From contig NZ_VTPZ01000002.1 of the NCBI RefSeq assembly GCF_008638305.1, positions 372,001 through 436,000 of the forward strand: DNA of 64,000 nt. The letters are read 5' to 3'. This stretch comes from Pseudomonas profundi (GTDB lineage: Bacteria; Pseudomonadota; Gammaproteobacteria; Pseudomonadales; Pseudomonadaceae). The notes under the pieces were generated by a model. That model made no database searches and was not told the DNA's origin. It saw only the letters and a list, made by a program, of their open reading frames with translations. The position numbers and the translations under genes are program-made. Shown in pieces: positions 21,617-32,712 of the stretch. Each line of letters starts with the position of its first letter. Within the stretch, counting starts at the first letter, position 1.

Positions 21617-22456
21617 TCAGGCAGGGACGACGGTTACCCGTAGCAGATGGACGCGGCGGCTATCGGCATTCAGCACTCGCACACGGAAGCCGTCCAGTTC
21701 GACCACTTCGTTGCGCTTGGGTAAATGACCGAAAGCATTCATGACCAAACCGCCTACGGTGTCGAACTCTTCATCAGGGAATTCCGTCTCGAAGTGTTCA
21801 TTGAACTCGTCGATCGGCGTCAGCCCCTTGATCAGGAAGTCTCCGCTGGGCAGCGGTTTGATGAAGCTGTCATCGTCAACGTCGTGCTCGTCCTCGATGT
21901 CGCCGACAATCTGTTCGAGTACGTCCTCGATTGTCACCAATCCGGAAACGCCGCCGTATTCATCGATCACGATCGCCATGTGGTTGCGGTTGGAGCGGAA
22001 TTCCTTGAGCAGTACGTTGAGTCGCTTGGATTCCGGCACACAGGTGGCGGGACGCAGGATGTCCTTGATGTTGTAGCGGTCGACGTCGCCTTCCAGCAGT
22101 AGGGGCAGCAGGTCCTTGGCGAGCAGGATACCCAGCACATCGTCAATGCTTTCACCGATGACCGGATAACGGGAGTGTGCTGCTTCGATCACCGCAGGCA
22201 GAAATTCCCGCGGATTCTGGGTGGCTTTGATGGTGGTCATTTGCGAGCGAGGGATCATGATGTCCCGCACCTGCATATCTGACACCTGCAGAGCGCCTTC
22301 AATAATCGACAGGGCCTCAATGTCCAGGACTTCGTTGGTATGTGCTGCGCGCAGTAATTCCAGCAGTTCCTGGCGATTCTGGGGTTCATGGACAAAAGCC
22401 TGGGCTATCTTATCCAGCCAGGTCTTGTGTCCGTTGGTCGATCGGTCTTCGCTCAT
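21617..22456 (-). CDS. corC: CorC/HlyC family CBS-pair protein (Mg/Co efflux-associated)
   Basis: Cytosolic 279-residue protein with two CBS domains (about 70-195, for example VRDIMIPRSQM and YGGVSGLVTIEDVLEQIVGD). A C-terminal CorC_HlyC domain follows (about 205-278, GLTPIDEFNEHF). In E. coli this protein (YbeX) has been linked to magnesium/cobalt resistance and to ribosome function. The ATG lies 6 bp after the ybeY stop. Confidence 0.94.
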   Translation of the reverse strand: MSEDRSTNGHKTWLDKIAQAFVHEPQNRQELLELLRAAHTNEVLDIEALSIIEGALQVSDMQVRDIMIPRSQMTTIKATQNPREFLPAVIEAAHSRYPVIGESIDDVLGILLAKDLLPLLLEGDVDRYNIKDILRPATCVPESKRLNVLLKEFRSNRNHMAIVIDEYGGVSGLVTIEDVLEQIVGDIEDEHDVDDDSFIKPLPSGDFLIKGLTPIDEFNEHFETEFPDEEFDTVGGLVMNAFGHLPKRNEVVELDGFRVRVLNADSRRVHLLRVTVVPA

Positions 22457-22462
22457 GGGTCC

Positions 22463-22930
22463 TTACTCGTCGATGGAAAGATAGGGGTCGGAAATGCCCA
22501 GTTCGCCCAGTAACTGGCGTTCCAGTGTCTCCATTTCCTCTGCTTCGGTGTCTTCAATATGATCGTAGCCGAGCAGGTGCAGGCAGCCATGGATAACCAT
22601 GTGCGCCCAATGGGCCTCGGCGGTCTTGCCCTGTTCCGCCGCTTCTTGCAGCACAACGGGGACGCAGATCACCAGATCACCCAGCAGGGGAATGTTCAAT
22701 TCGGGGGGCAGGTCGGACGGAAAGGACAATACGTTGGTAGCGTAGTCCTTTCCGCGGTACTCGTGATTCAGTTCACGGCTCTCGTCGGCATCAACCAGAC
22801 GGATAGTGAGTTCATGGCCGGGTTTGCCTCGCAGGGCTAGCCCGGCCCAGCGTCTGAGGCTTTCGTCGTCAGGTTGACCACTGGCCTCGGTTGCGCGCTG
22901 GATGTCGACTTCAATCGCGTCACTGTTCAT
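22463..22930 (-). CDS. ybeY: Endoribonuclease YbeY (16S rRNA 3' maturation)
   Basis: Zinc-dependent single-strand endoribonuclease acting in 16S rRNA 3'-end maturation and ribosome quality control. The 155-residue protein carries the [11 protein letters not shown] motif with Zn ligands H114, H118 and H124. The start overlaps the end of phoH by 11 bp, so the two are translationally coupled. Confidence 0.96.
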   Translation of the reverse strand: MNSDAIEVDIQRATEASGQPDDESLRRWAGLALRGKPGHELTIRLVDADESRELNHEYRGKDYATNVLSFPSDLPPELNIPLLGDLVICVPVVLQEAAEQGKTAEAHWAHMVIHGCLHLLGYDHIEDTEAEEMETLERQLLGELGISDPYLSIDE

Positions 22931-23948
22931 GACTGCGGTCCTTGCGCTCCTGCTTCAACTTCTCCCGCAGTGTCTCCTGCTCGCTGTCGAAGCGGTCATA
23001 GGCCTCGACAATGCGTTGCACCAGCGGGTGACGCACTACATCCTTGGATTTGAAATGGGTGAAACCGATACCCTTGACGCCTTTGAGGACCTCAGCCACA
23101 TGAGACAGGCCGGACTTTGTGCCGCGTGGCAGGTCAACCTGGGTGACGTCGCCGGTAATGACTGCGGTTGAGCCGAATCCGATACGGGTCAGGAACATCT
23201 TCATCTGTTCAAGCGTGGTGTTCTGGCTTTCATCCAGAATAATGAAGCTGTTGTTCAGCGTACGACCACGCATGTAGGCCAGTGGCGCGACTTCGATCAC
23301 CTGACGCTCAATCAGCTTGGCGACCTGCTCGAAACCGAGCATTTCGTAGAGCGCGTCGTAAAGCGGCCGCAAGTAGGGATCGATCTTCTGCGACAGGTCG
23401 CCGGGCAGAAAGCCGAGTTTTTCGCCGGCTTCGACGGCTGGACGAACCAGCAGGATGCGGCCGATCTGTTCGCGTTCCAGCGCATCAACCGCGCAGGCGA
23501 CTGCCAGGTAGGTCTTGCCCGTCCCGGCCGGCCCGATCCCGAAGTTGATATCGTGTTCCTGAATCGAGCGCACATAGCTCTGCTGATTCGGACCACGTGG
23601 CTGGATGGTCATGCGTTTGGTACGCAGCACCACAGGCTTGTGCGAATCGGTATGCAGGGCTTCACTGAGATTTTCGAGGCCGGATTCCTGGAGGAACAGA
23701 TGAACGGTATCGGGCGTCAGCTCTGCGTCCCGCGTTTCACGGTAGAGCTGGCGCAGCACGGCTTCGGCGGAGCGGGTGATTTCCGGATCGCCAATCAGTT
23801 CAAACTGGCTGCCCCGGTTGCGCACTTCGATGCCCAATCGTTGTTCGATCAGGCGGAGATGTTCGTCAAACTGGCCGCAAAGACTGGCAAAACGGCGAGA
23901 ATCAACGGGTTCGATAGCGAAACGATGGATCTCGGAGGAAACGTTCAA
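22920..23948 (-). CDS. ybeZ: PhoH-like ATPase YbeZ
   Basis: P-loop ATPase of the PhoH family that partners with YbeY. The 342-residue protein has an N-terminal KH/SpoIIIAA-like part and Walker A GPAGTGKT at 139-146. A Walker B-type segment ([11 protein letters not shown]) and [12 protein letters not shown] follow. The C-terminus is rich in charged residues. The gap to miaB is about 100 bp, so a promoter is likely there. Confidence 0.95.
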   Translation of the reverse strand: MNVSSEIHRFAIEPVDSRRFASLCGQFDEHLRLIEQRLGIEVRNRGSQFELIGDPEITRSAEAVLRQLYRETRDAELTPDTVHLFLQESGLENLSEALHTDSHKPVVLRTKRMTIQPRGPNQQSYVRSIQEHDINFGIGPAGTGKTYLAVACAVDALEREQIGRILLVRPAVEAGEKLGFLPGDLSQKIDPYLRPLYDALYEMLGFEQVAKLIERQVIEVAPLAYMRGRTLNNSFIILDESQNTTLEQMKMFLTRIGFGSTAVITGDVTQVDLPRGTKSGLSHVAEVLKGVKGIGFTHFKSKDVVRHPLVQRIVEAYDRFDSEQETLREKLKQERKDRSHEQ

Positions 23949-24045
23949 GTTGGTCTGTTGTACCCCTTGGATTCAGGAAAACACAGCATAGCGCGCAATG
24001 CGGGCACTGCAAAGATCGGTGCCCTGGCAAATGTTTTGCGCGCTT

Positions 24046-25389
24046 TTACTGAAGAGTTACACGGTCGGTGAGAGTTCCGCGCAGCGAATGGGGAAGTGCT
24101 TCGTCAATCAGTACATCAACGAACTGCCCGATCAGCTGCGGATTGTCACTGCGGAAGTTGACGATCCGGTTATGTTCGGTGCGGCCCTGCAGCATCCCCG
24201 GATCCTTTTTGGAGTAGTCGGTGACCAGAATACGCTGGGTAGTCCCAGCCATGCGGCGGCTATTTTCGAAGCCCTGCTGGTTGATGCGATCCTGCAGCAC
24301 TTTCAGACGCTGTTTTTTCACTTCCACAGGGGTGTCGTCGAGCAGATCGGCGGCGGGGGTGCCGGGCCGGGAACTGTAGATAAAGGAGTAGGAGAAATCG
24401 AATCCTACCTCCTCGATCAGCTTCATGGTCTGCGCGAAATCCTTTTCCGTTTCACCGGGGAAGCCCACGATAAAGTCGGAGCTGAGCAAGATGTCCGGCA
24501 CCGCCGCTTTGAGCTTGCGGATCCGCGATTTGTATTCCAGCGCAGTGTGGTTGCGCTTCATTCCGGCCAGCACCCGGTCCGAGCCCGACTGCACAGGCAA
24601 ATGCAGGTATTTCACCAGCTCAGGGACTTCCGCGTGGGCCTGGATCAGGCTGTCGGAGAATTCCAGCGGGTGCGAGGTCGTATAGCGGATGCGGTCGATC
24701 CCGTCGATGGCGGCGATAACGCGGATCAGCTCGGCGAGGTCGGCAACGCGCCCGTCGTGGGTCGCGCCACGATAGCCATTGACGTTCTGCCCGAGCAGGG
24801 TGATTTCACGCACGCCGTTCTCGGCGAGGTGTATCGCTTCGGCCAGCACATCATCGAAGGGGCGGCTGACTTCCTCGCCACGGGTATAAGGCACAACGCA
24901 GAAGCTGCAGTACTTGCTACACCCTTCCATGACCGAGACAAACGCGGTCGGTCCGTCCACCTGCGGCTCAGGCAAGCGATCAAACTTTTCAATCTCGGGA
25001 AAGGACACATCGACCTGCGGCTTGCGCGTGGTCCGTGCGGCGTCGATCATTTCCGGCAGGCGATGCAGCGTCTGCGGGCCGAAAACCACATCGACATAGG
25101 GCGCGCGGTCGCGTATCGCCGCGCCTTCCTGGCTGGCAACGCAACCGCCAACACCAATTATCAATCCGGGATTCTTGTCCTTCAGCGGACGCCAGCGGCC
25201 GAGTTCGGAAAACACCTTCTCCTGCGCTTTCTCGCGAATAGAGCAGGTGTTGAGCAAAATGACATCGGCGTTGTCCGGACGGTCGGTCAGTTCCATTGCC
25301 TGACCATCGCCGAGCAGGTCAACCATTCGCGAGCTGTCATACTCGTTCATCTGGCAACCGTGGGTCTGGATATAGAGTTTCTTGGCCAT
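24046..25389 (-). CDS. miaB: tRNA-2-methylthio-N6-dimethylallyladenosine synthase MiaB
   Basis: Radical-SAM methylthiotransferase modifying A37 of tRNAs that read U-starting codons. The N-terminal UPF0004 domain has cluster ligands C12, C49 and C83. The radical-SAM cysteines are C157, C161 and C164 (CSKYCSFC), and a C-terminal TRAM domain covers about 380-445. The 447-residue length is standard. It is divergent from the DUF1820 gene, with about 200 bp between the two starts. Confidence 0.97.
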   Translation of the reverse strand: MAKKLYIQTHGCQMNEYDSSRMVDLLGDGQAMELTDRPDNADVILLNTCSIREKAQEKVFSELGRWRPLKDKNPGLIIGVGGCVASQEGAAIRDRAPYVDVVFGPQTLHRLPEMIDAARTTRKPQVDVSFPEIEKFDRLPEPQVDGPTAFVSVMEGCSKYCSFCVVPYTRGEEVSRPFDDVLAEAIHLAENGVREITLLGQNVNGYRGATHDGRVADLAELIRVIAAIDGIDRIRYTTSHPLEFSDSLIQAHAEVPELVKYLHLPVQSGSDRVLAGMKRNHTALEYKSRIRKLKAAVPDILLSSDFIVGFPGETEKDFAQTMKLIEEVGFDFSYSFIYSSRPGTPAADLLDDTPVEVKKQRLKVLQDRINQQGFENSRRMAGTTQRILVTDYSKKDPGMLQGRTEHNRIVNFRSDNPQLIGQFVDVLIDEALPHSLRGTLTDRVTLQ

Positions 25390-25585
25390 GGGAGATCTGC
25401 TGAGGGTATCGTGGGAAAGGCGCGATTATACACAGATGACCGGGCCTTTGTTACGCCCTGCGCTGTGGTATGATCCGCGCCCTGTTACAAGGTCTGTCGG
25501 CACTTTGATGGGCGCGGCATGCCAGATTCACCTTCCTGTTTTCCGGTTATACACCGCATTCACAAGAGCAATCCTGAATCACTCC

Positions 25586-25918
25586 ATGAGCAAAGATAAA
25601 GAACCTATTTTTCGTGTGATCTTTCACAATCAGGGGCAGGTGTACGAGCTTTATGCCCGGCATATCTTCCAGAGCGAGCTGTGGGGCTTCCTGGAAATCG
25701 AGGAGCTGGTGTTCGGCGAGCGTTCCCAGGTGCTCGTCGACCCGGGTGAAGAGAAACTCAAGAATCAGTTCGATGGTGTCAATCGCAGCTTCATCCCCGC
25801 GCACGCGATCGTGCGCATCGATGAGGTCGAAAGCGTCGGTCAGGCAAAGATCAGTGAAGCCAAGGGCCACGTTGGCAACGTGATGAATTTTCCGTCGCCG
25901 CCGGGCTCGGGGCAGTAG
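25586..25918 (+). CDS. DUF1820 family protein
   Basis: A 110-residue protein opening MSKDKEPIFRVIFHNQGQVY, the recognisable DUF1820 pattern found next to miaB in pseudomonads. No enzymatic motif is apparent. An alternative frame start at 25382 would run through the promoter region and is unlikely. The ribosome site is weak. The function of the family is unknown. Confidence 0.88.
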   Translation: MSKDKEPIFRVIFHNQGQVYELYARHIFQSELWGFLEIEELVFGERSQVLVDPGEEKLKNQFDGVNRSFIPAHAIVRIDEVESVGQAKISEAKGHVGNVMNFPSPPGSGQ

Positions 25919-25927
25919 AACCGGGGT

Positions 25928-25954
25928 CGGTCAGCCCTTGGGCGGAGCTGACCG
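25928..25954. terminator. Hairpin between the convergent DUF1820 and Sel1-repeat genes
   Basis: CGGTCAGC at 25928-25935 pairs with GCTGACCG at 25947-25954 over an 11-nt loop, in the 43-bp gap between two stop codons. There is no strong T run, so it is a possible bidirectional terminator. Confidence 0.5.
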
Positions 25955-25961
25955 GCCTGGG

Positions 25962-26558
25962 TCATTCCTGCGGCATCACCGGTACGCCGGGTTGCGCTGA
26001 ATCGTTGCCATTAAAGAAACGGTCATACTCTTCCTTGCGTAGCTGGTTCAGGTAGTTGCGAAACAGGGTGCCGAGGACCTGCGTCGCCATCTCGATTTCT
26101 TCCCGGTTCATCTCCGTGGCAATCTTGTCGCTGGCATCCATCGCTTCATCCTGGCCATTGATCGCTGCCATCTTGAGGATGATGTAAGCCTGCGGCAGGT
26201 TCCGCTCGACGCCTTCTCCCTGGTAGTGCATCAAACCCAGCCGATACTGGGCAGCAGGGTGGCCCTGTACGGACGCTTCTTCGAACCACTCGAGTGCGGT
26301 GTCCAGATCCCGTTCGATCCGCTCGCCCTGATAGTACAGGTCGCCCATCTCGAATTGCGCCTGCATGTCGCCTTCGTCGGCAGCGGCCCGGCAGTTATCC
26401 AGTGCCAGCTCCAGGCTTTCATCGTCCACCCGGTTCAGCGCGCAGCGATCCTCGGCGCTTATCAGCAACGGGTTCCCGCTTTGCGCATTGACGAGCAGGG
26501 GGCTGAAAGCAAGGCTAAGCACCAAGGCCCGCATTGACGTCATCACTGGGTATTTCAT
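25962..26558 (-). CDS. Periplasmic Sel1/TPR-repeat protein
   Basis: Exported 198-residue protein: a signal peptide (to about residue 26, ending VNAQ) followed by at least two Sel1-type repeats. Examples are FEMGDLYYQGERIERDLDTA and YRLGLMHYQGEGVERNLPQA. Such repeats mediate protein contacts. The ATG overlaps the stop of the upstream membrane protein gene (ATGA). It is the last gene of the thiD-thiE-hemL-membrane protein-Sel1 run. The binding partner is unknown. Confidence 0.85.
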   Translation of the reverse strand: MKYPVMTSMRALVLSLAFSPLLVNAQSGNPLLISAEDRCALNRVDDESLELALDNCRAAADEGDMQAQFEMGDLYYQGERIERDLDTALEWFEEASVQGHPAAQYRLGLMHYQGEGVERNLPQAYIILKMAAINGQDEAMDASDKIATEMNREEIEMATQVLGTLFRNYLNQLRKEEYDRFFNGNDSAQPGVPVMPQE

Positions 26559-27202
26559 CAATCGCTCGTCATCTGAATGTTCAGGCTCTGTGATTGGGTG
26601 CTGAGCAGGCCCAGCGCCAGACCCAGGGCGACAAATCCGGGAATCAGCCAGCTGGCTTGCTGGCTCGTTCTGAATAGCGCTTCCAGAGGCATTTCATAGT
26701 CCAGCAATCCCGGCGCCAGTAAAAAGCCGGCAGCGATTACGCCGAGCGCTGCAGCCAGCCGATGGCGACGAACATTCAATAGCGCAGCAAACAACAGGGC
26801 AGCCACGCCGACCAGATTAACCAGCCAGTGGTACTGCTGCTCCAGCTGCATGCGCCTGGCCAGTTCAAAAAAAGCCATCAGACCGAGGATGATCTGGGCC
26901 CAGGTCATCGGCTTCCAGTGTAGCCCCAACGCCAGGAACAGGCAGGCCATCCCCAAGAGCGGCAGCGACAGATGCTGAGCGGCGAGGCCCAGCATGCGCT
27001 GGGCGTGCACCAGGCCATGCTGATTCATGCCCAGTTCGGTCAGCACCAACAACAGGGCAGCGGCGGCAGCCAGCAACAGTCCGACGAGGCCTGCGGTTAA
27101 TGCCCCGCGAGCCGGTAGATGCAGCGGCTGGCGATGCAACCACAGCCAGGCACTCATCCCGAGCAGGCTGGTCGTCAGCGCAACGTACACGAATAGCGTC
27201 AT
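26558..27202 (-). CDS. Polytopic membrane protein, unknown function
   Basis: A 214-residue protein with about six hydrophobic helices and no recognised motif. It is coupled on both sides by 4-bp ATGA overlaps, upstream with hemL and downstream with the Sel1-repeat protein, so it belongs to that operon. The position after hemL in pseudomonads suggests a conserved but uncharacterised protein; a link to heme synthesis is only positional. Confidence 0.8.
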   Translation of the reverse strand: MTLFVYVALTTSLLGMSAWLWLHRQPLHLPARGALTAGLVGLLLAAAAALLLVLTELGMNQHGLVHAQRMLGLAAQHLSLPLLGMACLFLALGLHWKPMTWAQIILGLMAFFELARRMQLEQQYHWLVNLVGVAALLFAALLNVRRHRLAAALGVIAAGFLLAPGLLDYEMPLEALFRTSQQASWLIPGFVALGLALGLLSTQSQSLNIQMTSD

Positions 27203-28479
27203 AGGGCGGCGAAAGCTTTCTCGGCGGCATCAAGGGTCAGCTGCAGCTCGGTGTCGCCGTGGGCGATCGAGGTGAAACCGGCTTCGAAGGCGCTTGGTGC
27301 CAGATAGACGCCGTTCTCCAGCAGCACGTGGAAGAAGCGTTTGAAGCGTTCCGCATCGCTGGCCATGACATCCTCGAAGGTGACGATGTTATCTGCGCCC
27401 GAGAAGTAAAGGCCGAACATGCCCCCCGCCTGGGTGGTGATGAACGGTATACCGGCTGCATCGGCCCGCTCCTGGAGGCCGGTCAGCATACGACTGGTGT
27501 AATCGGTCAACTCGTCATGAAAGCCGGAACGCTGAATCAGCTTCAGAGTGGCCAGGCCGGCCGCCATGGCCAGCGGGTTACCGGAAAGCGTGCCTGCCTG
27601 ATAGACCGGACCCAAAGGTGCAATCACCTCCATGATTTCGCGCTTGCCGCCAAAGCATCCCACTGGCATGCCACCGCCGATGATCTTGCCGAAGGTGGTC
27701 AGGTCCGGCGTGACGCCGTAATACGCCTGCGCACCGCCGAGGGCAACGCGGAAGCCGGTCATGACTTCGTCGAAAATCAGCACCACGCCGTGCTGGTCAC
27801 ACAGACTCCGAAGACCCTGCAGAAAGCCTGGCGCTGGCGGCACGCAATTCATGTTGCCGGCCACCGGCTCGACGATGATGCAGGCCACGTCGTTGCCGAC
27901 TTCCGAGAGCATCTTCTCGACCTGGGCAATGTCGTTGTAGGGCAACGTCAGGGTGTGCTTGGCGAAATCGGCAGGCACCCCGGCGGAGCTGGGCACGCCC
28001 TGGGTCAAGGCGCCGGAGCCTGCCTTGACCAGCAGACTGTCAGAGTGACCGTGATAACAGCCCTCGAACTTGATGATGCTGTCGCGACCGGTATAACCGC
28101 GGGCCAGACGAATGGCGCTCATGGTGGCTTCAGTGCCGGAACTGACCATGCGCACCAGGTCCATTGAGGGCACGAGCGAGCACACCAGATCGGCCATTTG
28201 CGTTTCCATCTCGGTCGGCGCGCCATAGGACAGGCCATGGTCAAGTTGACGGCGTACCGCATCCAGTACATCGGGATGGCTGTGGCCCAGAATCATCGGA
28301 CCCCAGGAACCCACATAATCGATGTAGCGTTTGTCATCCTCATCGATGATGTAGGCGCCCTCGGCATGCTTGATGAACAGTGGCGTACCGCCCACGCTCT
28401 TGAACGCGCGGACCGGGGAATTGACGCCGCCTGGAATGTGTTTCTGAGCGTTGGAAAAAAGTACTTCGGAGCGGGACAT
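27199..28479 (-). CDS. hemL: Glutamate-1-semialdehyde 2,1-aminomutase
   Basis: PLP enzyme making 5-aminolevulinate for heme by the C5 pathway. The 426-residue protein has the PLP lysine K265 in [14 protein letters not shown], the cofactor-binding segment [15 protein letters not shown] and the carboxylate/ring region [12 protein letters not shown]. It starts 11 bp after the thiE stop and is overlapped at its end by the next membrane protein gene. Confidence 0.97.
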   Translation of the reverse strand: MSRSEVLFSNAQKHIPGGVNSPVRAFKSVGGTPLFIKHAEGAYIIDEDDKRYIDYVGSWGPMILGHSHPDVLDAVRRQLDHGLSYGAPTEMETQMADLVCSLVPSMDLVRMVSSGTEATMSAIRLARGYTGRDSIIKFEGCYHGHSDSLLVKAGSGALTQGVPSSAGVPADFAKHTLTLPYNDIAQVEKMLSEVGNDVACIIVEPVAGNMNCVPPAPGFLQGLRSLCDQHGVVLIFDEVMTGFRVALGGAQAYYGVTPDLTTFGKIIGGGMPVGCFGGKREIMEVIAPLGPVYQAGTLSGNPLAMAAGLATLKLIQRSGFHDELTDYTSRMLTGLQERADAAGIPFITTQAGGMFGLYFSGADNIVTFEDVMASDAERFKRFFHVLLENGVYLAPSAFEAGFTSIAHGDTELQLTLDAAEKAFAAL

Positions 28480-28490
28480 GGCTTTTTCTC

Positions 28491-29126
28491 TTAAAGGGGT
28501 GGAAACAATTCGGTGAAACCGCGGGCCCGGCGTTCGACCTCCGCAGGTGAGTCAGCGGCGAACAAACCGTTGACCACGGCGATCATGTCGGCGCCGGCAC
28601 CGATGAGCTGCGGCGCGTTATGCAGGGTAACGCCGCCGATGGCTACCAGCGGCAGGGCGAAGCGGCGACGTACCTCTTCCAGTAGCACCGGGGTCGCAGC
28701 CGGTGCGCCGGGCTTGGTGACTGACTGGAAAAAACGGCCAAAGGCGAGATAGCTCGCGCCGGCCGCTGCGGCTTGCTCGGCAAATGCCTGGCTGGCATGG
28801 CAGGTGGCGCCAATAATCACGTTGGGGCCAAGTTGCTGGCGCGCCTCACGCAGGGAGCCGTCATCGCGGCCGAGATGCAGTCCGACGCCGAGCTCGGCGG
28901 CCAGGGCCAGGTCATCATTGATAATCAGATGAGCACCGTAATAGGCGCACAGCGCCCTGAGTTGTGTCGCCTCGTCCAGCCGGCGCGCCGAATCGGCAGT
29001 CTTGTCACGATATTGCAGCAGACGCGCGCCGCCTGCCAGGGCAGCATCCACCCAGGGCAACAGCCGGTCGCCAGGCAACAAGGCATTGTCAGTAATGGCG
29101 TACAGACCGCGCAGGGTCTGGCTCAT
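28491..29126 (-). CDS. thiE: Thiamine-phosphate synthase
   Basis: TIM-barrel enzyme joining HMP-pyrophosphate and thiazole phosphate to thiamine phosphate. The 211-residue protein shows [35 protein letters not shown] and the phosphate-site region [14 protein letters not shown]. The ATG overlaps the thiD stop by 4 bp. Confidence 0.95.
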   Translation of the reverse strand: MSQTLRGLYAITDNALLPGDRLLPWVDAALAGGARLLQYRDKTADSARRLDEATQLRALCAYYGAHLIINDDLALAAELGVGLHLGRDDGSLREARQQLGPNVIIGATCHASQAFAEQAAAAGASYLAFGRFFQSVTKPGAPAATPVLLEEVRRRFALPLVAIGGVTLHNAPQLIGAGADMIAVVNGLFAADSPAEVERRARGFTELFPPL

Positions 29127-29923
29127 GAACAGAAGTCCAGGGGCAATCGGCGTGGCACATACTGCCCGTGGCCGGGCTGCTCGGCGTCGCGCAGCGTACG
29201 CCAGGTGTAATCAAGTGCGGTCCTGACCGCGCTGACCAGCTCTTCGCCCAGGGCCAGCCGACCGGCCAGCGTGCTGGCCAGCGTACAGCCGGAGCCGTGG
29301 TAGCTACCAGGCAGGCGTTGGCAAACAAAGGTGTGCTGTTGTCCGTCACGGCAGTAGAGCCGGTTATGGACCTCGCTTTCGTCGCCGTGGCCTCCGGTGA
29401 TCAACAGATTCTGGCAGTAGGGCAGCAGTTTGGCGGCACAGGCATCAGCGTCGCCCTCGGGCAGTTCCGCGAGGATGCGTGCTTCGGGCAGATTCGGCGT
29501 GGCGATACGGGCGGCTGGCAACAGGCGCTCACGCATGGCGTATCCGACATCGTCCTTGCCCAGCGAACCGCCGCCCCCGGCGCGCAACACCGGGTCGCAT
29601 ACCAGAGGCGCGTGTTCAAGCTGTTGCATCAGCTCCAGCACGGTATCGACCATCTCGACGGAGCCAAGCATGCCGAGCTTTACCGCCGAGATCGGCATGT
29701 CGGCGATCACCTTGTTGGCCTGGGCCAGGACCCATTCGCGATCCAGCACGCGAAAGTCGCTGACATCCAGGGTGTCCTGGACGGTCAGAGCGGTGACAGT
29801 TGGCGCAGCGTGACAACCCTGTGCAATCAGTGCTTCTATATCTGCCTGCAGACCAGCCCCACCGGACGGATCATGACCGGAAAGGCACAGCACTACAGGG
29901 CGGGAAGGAGTAGGTATATTCAT
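29123..29923 (-). CDS. thiD: Hydroxymethylpyrimidine/phosphomethylpyrimidine kinase
   Basis: Ribokinase-fold enzyme phosphorylating HMP twice for thiamine synthesis. The 266-residue protein shows [16 protein letters not shown] near the start and the C-terminal anion-hole region [16 protein letters not shown]. First gene of the thiD-thiE-hemL run. No THI-box (TPP riboswitch) pattern is visible in the 150 bp upstream. Confidence 0.95.
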   Translation of the reverse strand: MNIPTPSRPVVLCLSGHDPSGGAGLQADIEALIAQGCHAAPTVTALTVQDTLDVSDFRVLDREWVLAQANKVIADMPISAVKLGMLGSVEMVDTVLELMQQLEHAPLVCDPVLRAGGGGSLGKDDVGYAMRERLLPAARIATPNLPEARILAELPEGDADACAAKLLPYCQNLLITGGHGDESEVHNRLYCRDGQQHTFVCQRLPGSYHGSGCTLASTLAGRLALGEELVSAVRTALDYTWRTLRDAEQPGHGQYVPRRLPLDFCS

Positions 29924-30076
29924 GGCTCAAGCTTATCATCAAGCACCCGGTTGCGGCAGCCAGCGGCCGGGCTAAAGTGGTTAAAGCGTTTCGTTCGCTG
30001 CGCCAGTTGCTGCTGGTCCCGGTAAACGTTCGCCCCGAGCAAAAAACAATAACAATCCTTGATGGGACATTGTCGA

Positions 30077-30499
30077 ATGAAAGCGATCAACCAGTGGTTC
30101 GATGAATACGGTGAAAGCCATGTCGATCCGGTCAACAAGATGCTGCACTGGATCTGCGTGCCGCTCATAACGTTCAGCGTGCTGGGTATCTTCTGGGCAA
30201 TTCATCCGGCGGTCGCGATGCTTGCTGTGGCGCTCGCTCTGGCGTTCTACGTGGCGCTGTCATGGCGCATCGCGGTAACCATGTTGCTGGTAAGCATGCT
30301 GATGCTGCTGGTGCTGAGCCTGATGACCAATGTGTTGGTCCCGTCACTGGCGATTTTTGTGGTGGCCTGGATCGGCCAGTTCATCGGACATCACATCGAA
30401 GGGCGCAAGCCGTCGTTTTTCAAGGACATACAGTTCCTCCTGATTGGCCCGATCTGGTTGCTGGGGTTCGTTTTTCGCTCGCTGGGGCTGCGTTACTGA
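30077..30499 (+). CDS. Mpo1-like (DUF962) membrane protein
   Basis: A 140-residue inner-membrane protein of the DUF962/YGL010w family. The yeast member Mpo1 is an Fe-dependent dioxygenase that alpha-oxidises 2-hydroxy fatty acids. The family's histidine-bearing segments are visible: ESHVDPVNKMLHWICVP near the start and GQFIGHHIEGRKPSFFKD in the C-terminal third, with three or four hydrophobic helices. GGGA precedes ATG 30077; upstream ATG/TTG codons at 30062 and 30059 are alternatives. The bacterial substrate is unknown. Confidence 0.85.
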   Translation: MKAINQWFDEYGESHVDPVNKMLHWICVPLITFSVLGIFWAIHPAVAMLAVALALAFYVALSWRIAVTMLLVSMLMLLVLSLMTNVLVPSLAIFVVAWIGQFIGHHIEGRKPSFFKDIQFLLIGPIWLLGFVFRSLGLRY

Positions 30500-30564
30500 C
30501 CTGAGGGCTGTCCCCACGAAGATCTGAGCGGCGGCTGCGTGAAGGCTCTGTCTGATGTTGCGCG

Positions 30565-31467
30565 TCAGTGCGGCGCCAGCGCCTGATCGAAGAGTTTGTG
30601 CATGAAACGGCTTATGGTCTGGTTGGGTCCGTATATGGCCGCCAGACTTGCATCCGCCTGAGCGATATGGCGGAGCAGCTGTTTGCGCGCCGCATCCGGG
30701 CCGAGGAGCGCCACCAGGGTGGACTTGCCTTCATCCTTCAGCGGGTCTTTTCCGGTGTCGGGCGCGCCATCGCGCAGATCGTCCAGCAGCTGAAACGCCT
30801 GGCCCAGCTCCTGAGCGAAGTCTGCCAGGGTCCGCTGCTGTGGCTCGGTAGCGCCGGCTACCAATGCAGCCATGTTCAGGGTTGCAGCGAAGAGCACGCC
30901 GGTCTTCAGGTCATTGGTGGTGGCAATGTCCTCCGCGGACCGCTGGGTGGCTCCTTCGCGCAGGTCCTTGTACTGCCCGTGCACCAGCCCCTGCATACCC
31001 ACTGCATTGGCCAGTTCGGTAACCAGCTGAGCGCGCAGGGCCGCAGAAACATCCGGTAATGAAGAAACCAGACTGAATGCCTTGGTCAGCAGGGCGATTG
31101 CAGCCAGCACGGCCACGTCCTCACCATACTCCCGATGGATGGTCGGCCGCCCCCGGCGCAATTGGGCGTCGTCCATGCAGGGCATATCGTCGATGATCAG
31201 TGAGCTGGCGTGGACCATCTCCACCGCGCATCCCAGGTCGATTAGCGAGGGTGAGCTGGAACCCAGCCCCTGCGCGGCCAGCACCAGCAACAGGGGGCGT
31301 ACGCGCTTGCCCGCAGGCAAGACACTGCCGCGCATTGCGTTGGCTACCTGATCCCCGCCATTCGGGTCCGCGGGCAGCCACTCGCCAAGGCGGCGATCAA
31401 CCGCCTCTCTGATCGAATGCAGGTCTTGCAGGCCACTTTCCTCTGCTGCCACTGATAACGAATCCAT
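30565..31467 (-). CDS. crtE: Geranylgeranyl diphosphate synthase (CrtE-type)
   Basis: Trans-prenyltransferase supplying GGPP to the carotenoid pathway. The 300-residue protein has the first Asp-rich motif with four intervening residues (DDMPCMD at 93-99), typical of bacterial FPP/GGPP synthases. The second motif is DDLRD at 229-233. It is transcribed away from idi-crtXYIB, leaving a 189-bp divergent region. GTG at 31473 is an alternative start with better spacing to GGAG. An FPP synthase is the other possibility; the crt context favours GGPP. Confidence 0.88.
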   Translation of the reverse strand: MDSLSVAAEESGLQDLHSIREAVDRRLGEWLPADPNGGDQVANAMRGSVLPAGKRVRPLLLVLAAQGLGSSSPSLIDLGCAVEMVHASSLIIDDMPCMDDAQLRRGRPTIHREYGEDVAVLAAIALLTKAFSLVSSLPDVSAALRAQLVTELANAVGMQGLVHGQYKDLREGATQRSAEDIATTNDLKTGVLFAATLNMAALVAGATEPQQRTLADFAQELGQAFQLLDDLRDGAPDTGKDPLKDEGKSTLVALLGPDAARKQLLRHIAQADASLAAIYGPNQTISRFMHKLFDQALAPH

Positions 31468-31656
31468 AAGCACGCTGCTCCAGTCGGCGGTCCCTCGATC
31501 ACGGTCACTTGACGGCTGAACTGTAGCTGAAAAAACTGTTCAGAATTGACGTTCGCACTTGTTTGCAAAGTTAGCCCACATCAGGAGGTGGAGAAGTTTC
31601 CTTGCAATGCAATGACACCTGCGCCCGAAAAAAAATCCCTCGGTGAAGGAGTGTCC

Positions 31657-32712
31657 ATGGCCCATGGAGAGCTGGTTGACCGCAAGAACGATCATCTGGA
31701 TATCGTGCTGGATCCCGGCCGCGCCATTTCGCCGATGGATAATTCTTTCAGCGCCTTTCGCCTCGAACACTGCGCACTCCCTGAACTTGACCTGGACGCC
31801 ATCGACCTTAGCCAAACGTTTCTGGGCCGAACACTGCGCGCTCCCGTGCTGATCAGCTCCATGACCGGCGGGGCCGAGCGCGCACGCGGCATCAACCTGC
31901 ACCTTGCCGAGGCAGCCGAACAGTTGGGCATCGCGCTGGCAATCGGCTCCCAGCGCGTGGCCGTCCAGACCGGCGTGGACCATGGTCTGACCCGCGAGTT
32001 GCGGGCCAGGGCACCGAGCGTACCGCTCCTTTCCAACATCGGCGCGGCGCAATTGGCCGAGCCTCAGGGCATCGGCTGGGCCCAGCGTGCGGTGCAGATG
32101 ATCGATGCGGATGCGCTCATCGTGCACCTGAATCCGTTGCAGGAGGCCGTACAGGGCGGAGGTGACCGCAACTGGGTGGGCGTGCTGGCCAGCCTGAGGC
32201 GCCTGGTCCGCGAGCTAGACGTCCCGGTGGTCGTCAAGGAAGTCGGCGCAGGCATTTCGGCAAGTGTCGCGGCGAGCCTGGCGGATGCCGGCGTCGCCGT
32301 CATCGATATCGCCGGCGCGGGCGGGACCAGCTGGGCCGCGGTCGAGAGCGAACGGGCGGCCAACGAAGCCGACCGTCGCGTTGCACATGCCTTCACCAGC
32401 TGGGGAATCCCCACACCGTACGCCATTCTTGGAGCGCGCCGGGCGCTGCCGCGGAGCATACTGATCGCTTCGGGCGGCATACGCGACGGCGTCGATGCCG
32501 CGAAGGCAATTCGTCTCGGTGCCGATCTGGTAGGGCAGGCGGCCGCAGTCCTGCACGGCGCGACCCAGTCGACCGAGGCGGTGGTCGCCCACTTCCAGAT
32601 ACTCATCCGGCAGCTGCGGATCGCCTGTTTCTGTACTGGCAGTGAGAATCTGGCGGCGCTCAGGCAGGCACCGATCTACCGTGACGGCACCTTGCTGGAG
32701 CCCTGGACGTGA
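31657..32712 (+). CDS. fni: Isopentenyl-diphosphate delta-isomerase, type 2 (FMN-dependent)
   Basis: Type 2 IDI interconverts IPP and DMAPP using reduced FMN. The 351-residue product starts at ATG 31657 behind AAGGAG (upstream ATGs at 31546 and 31612 lack a ribosome site). Family patterns are [54 protein letters not shown] and [20 protein letters not shown]. First gene of the rightward carotenoid operon; its stop overlaps the crtX start (GTGA). The arrangement recalls the Pantoea agglomerans cluster. Confidence 0.95.
   Translation: MAHGELVDRKNDHLDIVLDPGRAISPMDNSFSAFRLEHCALPELDLDAIDLSQTFLGRTLRAPVLISSMTGGAERARGINLHLAEAAEQLGIALAIGSQRVAVQTGVDHGLTRELRARAPSVPLLSNIGAAQLAEPQGIGWAQRAVQMIDADALIVHLNPLQEAVQGGGDRNWVGVLASLRRLVRELDVPVVVKEVGAGISASVAASLADAGVAVIDIAGAGGTSWAAVESERAANEADRRVAHAFTSWGIPTPYAILGARRALPRSILIASGGIRDGVDAAKAIRLGADLVGQAAAVLHGATQSTEAVVAHFQILIRQLRIACFCTGSENLAALRQAPIYRDGTLLEPWT

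Noticed and set aside
23998..25473. 491-codon plus-strand ORF opposite miaB
   Set aside because: Shadow of miaB, which carries both cysteine clusters and a TRAM domain.
29924..30076. TPP riboswitch upstream of thiD
   Set aside because: The conserved THI-box segments are not present in this gap.
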